Origin: Laguncularia racemosa
Lineage: Eukaryota > Streptophyta > Magnoliopsida > Myrtales > Combretaceae
Reading direction: 5' to 3'
DNA: 64,000 bases
Assembly: GCA_037954665.1 (NCBI GenBank)
Contig: JBBMOL010000132.1
Location: forward strand, 992,001-1,056,000
Below are positions 33,692 to 44,257 of this stretch, in pieces (position 1 is the first letter of the stretch; every line of letters begins with the position of its first letter). A model generated the notes under the pieces. The model saw nothing but the letters and a program-made list of their open reading frames with translations, searched no databases and had not been told where the DNA came from. The position numbers and the translations under genes were made by a program.

Positions 33692-34839
33692 TTGATTAAA
33701 GCCAAGGAGGACCAGTTATGCTTCTTAAATGACCATTTGAATCTTCATAGGATTGAAGATCAAATCAATAGGAATCCAATCAAGGATAGGATTTCTAAAT
33801 TAGAAAGTGAGATCAGAAACACCATCTGCTCCACTTTACCAAATGTGTTTTGGGATAGAAAATCTCATTCAATAGGATTACCTGACGAAGGTAATTTTGA
33901 TGAGAAAAACATCCCAACGAAGGCAAAACCTTCACAAATGAACAACAATGTCTTAAGACATTGCCAAAATGAAATCAATGATTTGTTAGCTAAAAAGCTA
34001 ATATGCAAATCTAAGTCACCTTGGAGTTGTTCGACTTTTTACGTTAACAAAAATGCAGAAATAGAAAGAGGTGTACTTAGGTTAGTAATTAACTATAAGC
34101 CTCTTAATAATGTGTTAAAATGGATTAGGTATCCAATACCTAATAAAAGAGACCTACTTGGTAGAATACACAATGCTAAAGTATTTTCTAAGTTTGATAT
34201 AAAATATGGATTTTAGCAAATCCAGATAAAAGAATCTAATAAGTATAAAACAGCATTCACTGTCTCCTTTGGACAATATGAATGGAATGTAACGCCTTTC
34301 AAATTAAAAAATGCTCCTTCTGAATTCTAGAGGATATGAATGAAATCTTCAACAATTATTCAGAATTTGTAATCGTTTATATTGATGATGTGTTGATCTT
34401 CTCTCCTAATATAGATCAACACTTTAAACACATAAAAGCTTTCATTAAGAAAGTAAAATGGAATTGTCTCGTAATATCACCTACTAAGATTTCCCTTTTC
34501 CAGACCAGGATTAGGTTCTTAGGATTTGATATTCATAATAGCACAATCACCCCAATTAAGAGATCCATAGAATTCGCTTCTAAGTTTCCTGATAAAATCT
34601 TGGACAAAACACAACTCCAAAGATTTTTATGTAGCTTAAATTATGTAGCAGATTTCTTTAGGAATCTTAATATCTTATGTAAACCTCTTCATAATAGGCT
34701 AAAGAAAAATCCGCCAGAATGGTCTGACATATTTACAGATGTAGTTAAACAAATTAAGGAAAAAATTAAGGAAATCCCCTATATCCATATAGCAAACCCA
34801 AATCTACCAAAGATAGTAGAAACAGATGCGCCTGATTAG
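33692..34839 (+). pseudogene. Viral reverse transcriptase
   Basis: Open from 33692 to 34216, then a stop, a damaged segment to about 34330, then open in another frame from 34336 to 34839. RT landmarks seen: the N-terminal RLVINYKPLN stretch near 34079, KFDIKYGF near 34191, and the catalytic box YIDD at 34378-34389, intact. The connection region (LQRFLCSLNYVADF) follows. It would copy viral pregenomic RNA into DNA. It is inactive here because of at least two stops and a frame change. Confidence 0.9.
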
Positions 34840-35203
34840 GTTTTAAAGAGATCCTTAAACAGAAAACCAATGGCAATGAATGTTCAGTCCAGTTTGTGTC
34901 TAAACACTGGAACCAATGCTAAATGAATTATTCCACAATTAAAAAAGAAATTTTAGCAATTGTTTTAACGATTTCCAAATTTCAAAGAGATTTGTTAAAT
35001 AAAAAATTTCTTTTAAGAATTGATTGCAAGGCAACCAAAAATGTTTTTGAGAAAGATGTTCAGAATTTAGCTTCGAAATAAATTTTTGCCAAATGGCAAT
35101 CAATTTTATCTGTTTTTTATTTCAATATTGAGCATATTAATGGAACATCAAATTCTCTTCCTGACTTCCTTACCCATGAATTTCTGCAAGGAAATGCCTC
35201 CTA
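34840..35203 (+). pseudogene. Viral RNase H, end of ORF1
   Basis: Follows RT without spacer and is heavily broken by stops and frame changes. Recognisable ends are LLRIDCKATKNVF near 35010 and EHINGTSNSLPDFLTHEF near 35130-35180. The final stop codon is at 35201-35203 and overlaps the ORF2 start. Confidence 0.75.
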
Positions 35204-36488
35204 AAAGGGATAAAGGAAAGGAGAAGGAATTCCCTTAAAAGGGACTTACAAATGTTTGGTTATGGCTTGCTGCCACGGCCCCTAAACACAATGCTCCTCT
35301 AATGATTAAGGATGAGCAATCATGTGCCTCATCCAAACCCAATGAAAAACCCAATGAGAGTAATGAGAGTTTAAACACCAATGTAGTAATCACGCTTGAA
35401 TTAATTAAGGCGCTTACTAATGCATTAGGTTCTTGGCCACCTAAGAAAATCCAAAATGAGATGGTTTCTAAAAAGAAATCACCACAAAATGTTCACATAA
35501 CCGAGGTGGCGTCTTCTTCCGAGAAGGCATTAGTTCCTCAAAATGTTTTTCCAAAATCAAAATTTTATGTTAAGGATATTTTCACGTATGTCTTTTCTAT
35601 AGAAAAAGGGATGCATGAAAAAGGATCCTTATGAATTTGCCAGGAAGATATTTCCTAAAAATGTTTACTATATTCCATATGACAATTTAAAAAATATGGA
35701 ATATTATGAAAGAATCTTAATTGAAATAGGTTCTGTTTCAATTAAGCATTTTCAAAATAATGGAGTAACTAGTTACTCAACCGCTAGAATTCATAAGGTC
35801 ATAAACCTTCATGATTGGCTTGGCAAAACTTATGAAACCCAAAAGTTCAAAGTGAATCCTTTGAAACATTTGGTACCACATCTTGTTGTTTATAATTATT
35901 ATGATTATAAACAAGCGTAGTTCAATACCTTCTTAAAATGAATAAAAAAAAGATCCTATACGTGGTTAATCTTTTTTTTTTATATATAAATGTTCATCAA
36001 AAGACCTTCCTTACTAGTTTACACACTGGTGGGATGAATTTGGGGCTATTGAAGAAATAGTCCATGAAAATGGCCGGAAAGGATTTAATCTTTTCTTGAA
36101 AAATTATGAACCTGCTCACTATGAGCAACCTTTTGATAAAACCATGTTATACTACATTCACATTGGTATATCATGAGTAATAACCTAGTTTTTTGGATAT
36201 AAACCAGACAGATGTACTCAAACATCCATCCTGTCCAGGGGATTTAAAGTCAAATGGTGGGACGGATTTAAAATGTGGGACAAGGTAGAAGAATCAGCAA
36301 TTGACAAATGGCTGATGAAGTCCAAAGCCCTTGCTCGAGGCGACAATCAAACTCCATTTCTTCATGATAAGGGTTTCTTAATGTCATCTATGGCTAAGAC
36401 TACTACTCCAGAACAAATGAAGGAGTTATTAGAAAATGCTTTGGGACACTTGAAGAAATTTGACAAAAAAAATGAAGAAGACCAATGA
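35194..36488 (+). pseudogene. Viral ORF2, function unknown
   Basis: The ATG at 35194 overlaps the ORF1 stop by about 10 bases, suggesting a compact viral gene border. The first frame (35194-35634) has one stop at 35236-35238. Sequence then continues in a second frame (35615-35920, with NVYYIPYDNLKNMEYYERIL) and, after a gap, a third (36273-36488, with KWLMKSKALA). The protein is Lys/Asn-rich, with no enzyme motif, transmembrane segment or zinc finger that I can see. Its place between RNase H and promoter matches the second ORF of some endogenous caulimovirids. Function is unknown to me. Confidence 0.65.
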
Positions 36489-36863
36489 AGCCTCCACTGA
36501 ATCAACTTACAGTGGAGAAAGCAATGAAGATGATTGTTACGGTATCAATTTAGGAGATTCATAGGAATCAAATGTAAGTATTTTGTTGCACTTGTAACAA
36601 AATACGTAGAATTAATGCAGTATAGTATTAGATACTATACTATTTTTTGTATATATCCTTACCGTCATATGCGGTACAATGTCCGATGATTTTATCACCA
36701 AAATTAATGTATAAACCATCTTTTACAGTTCAAATAACAGGTGGACATTTCCACCAAAAGCATCTCTAGGAATTACGGTTCAAATAGTAATATTCCCGAC
36801 AAGAATCACTATTTACTATAGTAAAAAGAACTTTTACTATTCACAACAGTGAAAATGAGGTTT

Positions 36864-36870
36864 TATAAAG
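36864..36870 (+). promoter_or_regulatory. TATA box of the viral pregenomic promoter
   Basis: TATAAAG in the context 'gaggttttataaagaggaagccatttcatttt'-like sequence, just after ORF2 and before the leader. The downstream run resembles the TATA/initiator spacing of caulimovirus 35S-type promoters. Predicted transcription start is roughly 25-30 bases on. Upstream 36600-36860 is non-coding and would hold activating elements. Confidence 0.7.
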
Positions 36871-36889
36871 AGGAAGCCATTTCATTTTA

Positions 36890-37871
36890 GAAGGCATCTT
36901 TTAGCAGAACCAACAATCCGTTATCTAGAAGAGCAAAACCTAAACACTCTCTAAACACATACCTCTCTTCTCTTCTAACCCTTCTTCTCCGTCTAACTTC
37001 TCTTCCTCTCTCTCTGGTCACAACCTTCGACCACCTTCTTCCACACACTTCTTTCTTCTCTTTCCTTAAATACTGACATCTCCATCTATGGTCATAAACC
37101 ATAGATAAACCTAAGTATGCAGACATACTTAGGTAATGATCTAACCCTACACCATAATTTTCTTTCATCCTTCTTATCCTTCCATCTCTCCTTCTTATCT
37201 CCTTTCTTTTCTAATGTTTTCTTTTCTTTCTTACCTATATGTATATGCTCTTTAATGTTCAATGAAATAAATGTTTTATTTATTTCTTTGATTAATTATT
37301 AAAACAAACCCCACTAGCCTTGGCTCTACTGCCTGTGGAGTTATTTGTTCTTGCAATTTATTTAGTTAATGTTCTCCAAGGCTAAACCGCCTTCTGGAGT
37401 TTAATTTAATGTTTTTATTAATTTAATGTTTTCTTTAATGTTTCTGCAATTTATACTCTGATTGTTTAATGCTTCTTTCTTTAATTTTTTACATAATATA
37501 TCATCTCTACTGCAGTAACTAGACTGCCTTAGGACGTTCTCTTCCTTCTGGGAAGAGTCCCCTTCCGTTCTTGTCTCCTATTGGCATTAGAGCCAAGGGG
37601 GGAGTATATAGTTAGTTTGAATATTTTTATTTTAAGTTAAGAACATAAGTCCTCTATGGAAGCCGAGACATATATAGTATTTGCTAAACGACCTTAAGTG
37701 GAAGGTTAAATTAGCCTTGGAAAGTAGCAGTTTGGCCTGCCAAGTAGCATAAATCCCGCTGGATAAGGGTAGCGAAAAAGAGCTGAGGTGAAACCCAAGT
37801 GAAATAAGACCCAGATGTAGTTCTGCAAAATACTATATATGAAATGGATAAGTAAAATGTTCTAATTTAAA
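36890..37871 (+). promoter_or_regulatory. Viral leader region (right, complete copy)
   Basis: Non-coding between promoter and movement-protein ORF, about 980 bp. It contains CT-rich sequence (36960-37210), the poly(A) signal aataaa at 37266-37271 and a primer-site motif TGGCATTAGAGCC at 37582-37594. Long leaders of this kind precede ORF1 in caulimovirids. Bases 37253-37625 recur at 31969-32341. Confidence 0.75.
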
Positions 37872-39071
37872 ATGGATTTATTTAAAAGAACTATGTCGTC
37901 CTCTAGCTTTGCTTCTAATGAGGGATTTGAGGACTCAATAGCAAACAATAGAGATGAAATATATGTAAAAGATTTCGATAAGGTAATAGACGATTGGAAA
38001 ATTCCCAAATTGTCCTATGACCAAATTTACCAAATGGCCAAATGGAAAATCTTTGGCAAAAATGATTATGTCATCACCACAAAAGAGAGAGACATTCCTG
38101 TCTCTAATGATTTGACATTAATAGAATTAATGAATAGGAATTCCATTTGAAAATATGGGCAAGAATGGAATTACATGCACATAGGTCTAATCCAAGTTGG
38201 AGCTAAACCTCTTACCAAATTAAGATTAGATACTTCTATGTTAATGGTCCTTATGGATGCAAGAGAACTAAAGTATGAAAGGTCAATTCATGCTTCAATT
38301 GAGACTAGTCTCAATACTGGTCCAATCCAGTTCGAATGTCATCCAAATGTCACATTAGGTCTTAGGGATTAAACCATAATAAAATCCTTGATCCTTTATA
38401 TCAAAACCCACAATTACAGAATAATTGAAGGTGCATTGCCAATGGCAGTCATCTATAGAATTTATTTCAAATTAATGAAAATTGCTTTTTGATCAAAAGC
38501 GTACAAAATTGACTAGAAAGGTCAAACGCTTATGATTTAAACGGATTTAACTAGATCCAATGTTAATGTCCTAAAGATAATCAAATGGGATCAGGTGAAC
38601 TTATCTGATCATTGGGAAATAGAAAATCCTATTTCCCGAAAAACAATCAGTGATGTCGAACCATCTAATGTAATACAGCATCGTGATGGGAAGGTAACAC
38701 TTCAATTCTCTAGGAGATCATTCGAATATCCTAGAAACCAAATGTCTTCAATATTATCATCTAGAAGATCAATTGATCTATTTATAATTGATGAACTGGA
38801 AAATGCCCATGATAGTCCAAAGAAGATTAGTCCTTCAATCAGTGGTTTAGTTAATAAGCCCATAGGATTTACACAACCGGTCTATCACAATGAGTCGGAT
38901 TATGAAGAACCTTCTGCTTCAAAAGTAAGAGATTCTGAACTAAATGTCTTAGAAAAACCCTTCAAACCCGATAGGATTTTTCTAAATAATGATTTTAATT
39001 CTCCTAAAAATCAGAAGATTAGATAATGGTATTTTAAAACTTTTGATAAGTTTAAAATACAAATTAAGGAG
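37872..39071 (+). pseudogene. Viral movement protein (30K superfamily), start of ORF1
   Basis: Met at 37872 (MDLFKRTMSSSS). A single frame runs through 38150, 38175-38372 and 38595-39026, with stops near 38148, 38370, 38490-38545 and 39024. The core GLIQVGAKPLTKLRLDTS and the downstream TGPIQFECHPNVTLGL are the conserved region of caulimovirid movement proteins, which enlarge plasmodesmata for cell-to-cell spread. The C-terminal part is acidic and Ser-rich. The sequence is interrupted at 39072 by an LTR-like insertion. Confidence 0.85.
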
Positions 39072-41078
39072 TGTAAACACCCCATTTTTGCCCTAATGAT
39101 CAATAATAATCAACCATAATTAATTTCCAATTTTTTCCAATTTTTTTCCTAATTTAGCAAAAATAGGAAAAATATTCAAAATAAATAAAATAAATAGGAA
39201 AAATACATTAATTTTGGAAAATAATTGCAGAAATGGCAATAAAAAGAGTTAAATAATTTTTACCAATTTTTAGAATTTCAAAATGATAAAAAAATAATAA
39301 AAAATACAAGACATATGTACAATTTGCGTAATGAATAAAATCGAGAATTGAGCCGGCTCAGATGGTTCGCATGTTCGCCCGAGAACGCACGGAAGGTCTG
39401 AGGTCCCGAGTTCGAATCCCCCCGCGAGCACTCTGTGCAATTTTTTTGCTTTTGCCTCAAGCTGCTATGTGGCAGCATATGATTGGCTAAGGAAAGTTAC
39501 GCGCTTCACGCGTGATCGTCTCCTTCGCCCGAACAGACGCGAGAGGAAGCTGGAGCAGGTCCGACGAAGGCAGAATCATTCGTTTTTCCTCAAATCTTTT
39601 GGATTACTGTCGATTTTAAGCCAAATCCATCAGATAAATCACAGAAAAACAATGAATTAAGATCAAATCGCCAAGATAAGGCCGAATCCGAAACGGAAAA
39701 AAAATGGGTTTAACCAATCGGCGGATTTGAGATTATTTGGAGGAGTTTTTGAGTGGTTATAAATAGAGGAGGAAGGGAGGAAGCTCAAGCACGGATCAAA
39801 AGTGAGAAAAAAAGAGAATCGAAGCCTCGCCGGAGTTCTTCAACCCGCGACCACCGATCGAGCGTTGAGCAGCCACCAAGAGGCGTTCTGAAGTAAACCA
39901 CCGTCATAGTTGAGTTCTTCACCCTCGAAAACCTAGGAATCGACACCTCTACCGCTTCGAAAGGCCGTTGGAACGCTGTCAACAAGCATCCCTAGCCGTT
40001 GTATCCGATCGACCCGACCCGACCCGCTTCGACCCGATTCGACCCGACCCGCGCATCGATCTGGATACAGGTAAGTGGGATTTTCCGATTTTTTTTGTAT
40101 TTATTTTATTTTATTTATTTAGTTATTTGATTTATTTCGAATTTATTTATTTATGATTCAATAAATAGAAGAAATGTTAGAAATTAGATTATTTTTTTAG
40201 GATTTAGTTTAGTATGAATGATAAAAATAAAAAATAATAATTATAATAATAAATAATAAAAATGTAAAAATTTATAAAGAAAATGATAAAAACATTAGAA
40301 AAGAAGAATAATAAAATTCTAGATTCTAGAATATGATAGATAAATAATGTAGGAGAAAATTCTTCAATAAAAAATTAATAAAAATTATGAAAAATTATAA
40401 AAAATTATAAAAATTAATTAAAAATCAATAAAAATTTATAATAGTATAAATGAGTTGAAAAATAGAAAAAAAATGAAATTTTTATCACTTAGAAAAATCA
40501 TTTTCTTAAATAAATCCAAAATTGGTTTTTTTTTCCTTAAAATTATTATTTTCAAAAAATCAAAATATCAAGCTTAGGCTTAGATTTTTTTTTAAAAAAA
40601 AAAACTAAAATGGTGAAAACATAAATCAAAAGAGATTTCACAATTAAAATTCACCAACACATTAAAATTTTTCAGGAAAAGTGAACTACGGCTTGTTTGA
40701 TCCTGAATAGCAGGTACGTAGGCACCCATTTGGGGTAACCCTTAAAAAGGATAAAAAAATCATTTTCTTAAAATAATTCACTCAAAAACACAATAAAAAA
40801 CAACAAAAAATAAAATAAAAGACATTTCTAGATAGAGTAGATTTTAGGAAATTATGGTGGTAACCTTATGGTTTTAATAGGTTAGCCTCCGAACTGAGAA
40901 ACTCTGGTTTTCCCCTTTCCTCTTTTCACAAAAAACGAGAAGAGGAAATTACGACGACTAGTGGTCCAAATTAGGACCAATCTGGTCAATTAGTCCTAAT
41001 TCAATCTTTCCCAATAACGGTTGGGTGGCGATTCTAAAAAAATAAAACGAAGTTCCTAACTCAAGTCGAGGATCTACA
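39072..41078 (+). mobile_element. Solo-LTR-like insertion within the viral sequence
   Basis: Begins TGTAAACACC and ends GATCTACA, complementary TGTA/TACA ends, about 2.0 kb. It holds its own TATA box (ttataaataga near 39757), a possible donor site ggatacag|gtaagt at about 40068, the block 'gaactacggcttgtttgatcc...acgtaggcaccc' (40683-40730) and 'ggttgggtggcgattct' near its end (41019-41035). The last two are recurrent in LTRs of plant Tat/Athila-type gypsy elements, by my recollection. No coding sequence is present. Flanks are aggag (left) and ttagatgag (right), so no clean target-site duplication and ends are approximate. Confidence 0.6.
39355..39430 (+). other. tRNA-like segment with Pol III-type boxes
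   Basis: An A-box-like cggctcagatggttcg and a B box gagttcgaatcc lie about 50 bases apart, followed by a T-run at 39440-39446. I could not form a proper acceptor stem, so it is not called a tRNA gene. It may be a SINE-type or captured tRNA-related segment inside the LTR. Confidence 0.4.
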
Positions 41079-41082
41079 TTAG

Positions 41083-42390
41083 ATGAGCATAGGGTCTAGT
41101 ATAGATTGGATTAAGAATGAGAAATCAAAAATTAGACTCAACAAGGAGGATTATTATAATTTCATGAATGAAATAGGTGCTCAAATTTTATTCTTCGAAT
41201 GGTTTGAGGAATATTATTTGAAACCTAAACAAATTAATACAGTTAATAAAACTGTACATTGGAAACTAAGTGATGGTCAGATAGTAGAATCTACTCATCC
41301 ACCACTTAGTAATATACGGTATTCCCATAAGGATACTGGAATTAAGCTAGCACCCTTTAAGAATGCTACAAAAGCTGAAAGGTCTGGCATTAAGAAAATT
41401 ATTGATCAAAACAATTACACTAACAAACACCTTCATACCATAGGTCAACAACTAGACCAAATTAAAGATGTAGTTAGTAATCACCAGGTCAATAACAATG
41501 AAAACGTTAGGAATGAAAAGTATAATAAACCACTTTTCAAACCTTTCGAAATTACTAATCCCGGTAAGGAATTTCTTCAAGCCTTAAATGAAAAGAAAAG
41601 GTTAATGAAGAATAAAATGAAAATAGAACCAATGGAATCTTTAAAATTAGATACTCCAAAGTTTAGGAATCTAATAATTGAAGAGACTCCATTAGAAAAA
41701 TTAAATGTCCTTAATGAATCAAATGATTTTGAGCCAGAAGATTCATTAAAAGACTTAAGTCTTAAAGATTCCTATGGTGAAGAAATCAACAAAATTACTT
41801 AGAAAAAGCCTAAAAAATTATATTATCAGAGAGCATCTCCTCCTGATATTATGTTCGAGGAAAAACCAAGTAATTACCAAAATAAATATTCTGCGGGAAC
41901 CACCTATGAATGGAACATAGATGGAGCCTTAGAACATATGGTTCTTAATCAGATGATAATGTTCATGAATACTAACAAAAGTATTCAAGGCATATTTGAT
42001 TATCAAATTACTGTACTTTTAATTGCCGGATTCACTAGCTAATTAAAAGGTTTGTGGGATAATTATCTCACTGAAGAACAGCGAATGAATATTTTAACTG
42101 CCATTAAAAAGAATGAAAATGGAGTTAAAATACTTAATGAATTTAATGAACCAATTCAAGATGTTATTAATACATTAATGTATTGTATTAGTCAACATTT
42201 TATAGGAGATTCATCTCACATTAGGGATAAAAATTTAGATCTTCTATCTAATATGAAATGTAAATCCTTAAGCAAATTTCGTCAATATAAGGATATATTT
42301 CTCCAAAGGGTATTACTACAGGATGATTGTAATCAACCCTTTTGGAAAGAAAAATTTCTAACCGGATTACCTAAACTGGTAGGTAAATAG
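41083..42390 (+). pseudogene. Viral linker and coat protein, N-terminal part
   Basis: One frame from 41083 to 42390 with only two in-frame stops, at about 41800 and 42040. The first part is Lys/Asn-rich and contains DQNNYTNKHLHTIGQQLDQI, a coiled-coil-like stretch. The second part (from about 41851) has the helix-rich GALEHMVLNQMIMFM and KFRQYKDIFLQRVL segments typical of caulimovirid coat proteins. The frame then runs a further 40 bases and stops at a (TA)n tract. The missing C-terminal half lies at 32354-33112. Confidence 0.8.
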
Positions 42391-42432
42391 GTTAGAACCA
42401 AAATTCGTAAGGAATTTAATGGAGAAATTCCT

Positions 42433-42459
42433 TATATATATATATATATATATATATAT
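42433..42459. repeat. (TA)n microsatellite at the right viral border
   Basis: About 13 TA repeats begin within the last viral codons and separate them from host DNA. Viral insertion at TA repeats fits repair of a double-strand break rather than integrase-mediated insertion. Confidence 0.9.
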
Positions 42460-43924
42460 TATGATTCTTTTTTCTATTTTCTACAAAAAAAAATGCATTA
42501 TGTTAAATGAAATTCACACTAGATTTATAAATTCAAACATTTTGATAATACAATTATCATACTAATTTCAACACATTATAAAGTTAATAAAAACATTAAA
42601 TAAAAAATGTATAGATTTTGTAGCACCTCAAGTAAAAAATAGGAAATAGCCATGCACCAAATCCTAATAGGTATTTTTTAGTCACTTAGTTCAAAATTTT
42701 TTAATTAGTGAATTGACATGGGTATTACAACCTTCTCCCTCCCTCCCACCCACCCAACCCTTAACCCCCGCTCTACCGCACCCAACAAAAAAAAAAAAAA
42801 TGTTATCCTCGTCATGAGACTTTATGATTGAGCTAGTTTTTCCCCTTCTCAATACTTGATTCAATTTATTCATATTGTCCTAAACTTATAGGTTATCCTA
42901 CCAAGAGTCACACCTTGGTGGCACTTTCAACCCTCTTGGACCACTCTTTTTAAATCAGATTCAATAGACCCCCAAATCGTCAATCTATTGATCAAAAATC
43001 ATCTTTATGCTATTTATAACACCTCATGCCAAAAATAGTGAATAGTTAAGTTAATAAATACTAATAAACCTTCTTTAATTACACAATAAAAAAGTATTTA
43101 GTTAATAATGATATATTATTCACTACTTAACTATATAAATCAATACCAGTTTTCTCCAATAATTTATGTAAGTTTAAATTCTGCATGGGTATCAAAGATT
43201 CAATCTACTATAATCCTCCTACATTACATACGTCAAACGAAATATTTTGATTTGCGAAGGAACTGGTTTCCGTCAAAAGTTGCAAGAGTACAACGAGCTG
43301 CTTGCAGTATATACATCCAAAACCTTAAAAGCAAGGTTAACAAAAGGCACAACCATAAATAAACAAACCATCACTCCATGTATGAACCATTCTACAAAAA
43401 CCAAATTGAAATTTCCTTATCCACATAATATACAAGATGCCGGAACAGCTATTTAAAAAAAAAAAAAAATAGTTGTATGGATAACTCGATCCAAGCATTG
43501 ACCACTAAAATTTTGTGCGCAAAAGATTAGCATCGAGAACAAAGGACAATTTACGTATACAAAGAATAATGACACCAACTTTGGTAAACAAATCTTTGGT
43601 CCTTAATTTTTTTTGTTTTCAGACAGAAAACTCAGACCAGATAAATAATATAATGAGCTCAAGTACATGCTTTGGATATGTATAGATGTGTGTGTAATAA
43701 CCAGTCACAAGCAGCAAGTCCTCATCTGAAGTACTTATCAGTCATAGAAAAAGCTCGGAAGGCCTTAAATACCTGGCTTCTCTTTATTTTCTCCATTTCT
43801 TATTGCACTATAGCCTCCATTAACATTTTCAAACTATGTGTTCGTTTTGCCAAAAACTTTTTTCTGAACATTCTTCGACATTTATTATAATTAAAACCTT
43901 ACAATTGCCAAATACTATCGTAAT
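42460..43924. other. AT-rich intergenic DNA
   Basis: No gene seen. A T/C-rich block near 42731-42765, an A-tract at 42786-42800 and another at 43456-43469 are the only structures. Confidence 0.5.
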
Positions 43925-44235
43925 TATCTTAAGAGTATACACTTGTTACTAGTGGCTATTAGCGGTAAGTGAAGTGAGGGATGTAAGTCACAGCCAATGG
44001 CTGGTTCCAATGGTTAACCATCACAGAATGTCGATGGAAATGGGGAAAATGATTTCTCGTAGCCATGGTTGCTATTCAGTATTCACCATCACTAGCTGCT
44101 CGTCACTGTTGTCCCCATCCACCATCACTTACGCTAAAAGGCACTAGTATCTGCATCCTCTAGAATGTCTACGATAATATTTAACAGCAGCAAAGCTTTA
44201 ATTATAATAAATATTGAAAAAGGTCAAGAAAATAT
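43925..44235. repeat. Possible third, divergent copy (C) of the dispersed repeat
   Basis: The stretch 'cttgttactagtggctattagcggtaag' resembles copy A at about 4602-4628, and 'taattataataaatattgaaaaaggtcaagaa' resembles 4880-4915. Middle parts do not align well. The match lies directly past the 3' end of the solanesyl diphosphate synthase gene. Confidence 0.35.
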
Positions 44236-44257
44236 ATTCCCATGAAACAAACACACC

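Larger units (their letters stand above)
31969..42436 (+). mobile_element. Endogenous plant pararetrovirus (Caulimoviridae), circularly permuted
   Basis: The locus carries remnants of every caulimovirid module, all on the plus strand: coat protein with zinc knuckle, aspartic protease, RT, RNase H, a second ORF, a TATA-containing promoter, a leader with poly(A) signal, a tRNA-Met-type primer site and a 30K-type movement protein. The order starts in the middle of the coat protein (about 32354) and ends in the middle of it (about 42430). Without the LTR-like insertion at 39072-41078, the span from 32342 to 42436 is about 8.1 kb, within the 7-9 kb of caulimovirid genomes. There is no integrase, as expected for this family. 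Many stops and frameshifts show it is an old, inactive copy. The genus is not certain. A two-ORF layout and the (TA)n border are reminiscent of florendoviruses. Confidence 0.88.

Noticed and set aside
39355..39430. Candidate tRNA gene
   Set aside because: A- and B-box-like motifs are present, but no consistent acceptor and anticodon stems could be formed; reported only as tRNA-like.
31969..42436. Interpretation as a Ty3/gypsy retrotransposon
   Set aside because: No integrase and no LTRs; a 30K-type movement protein, a caulimovirid-style coat protein and a promoter/leader layout are present instead.
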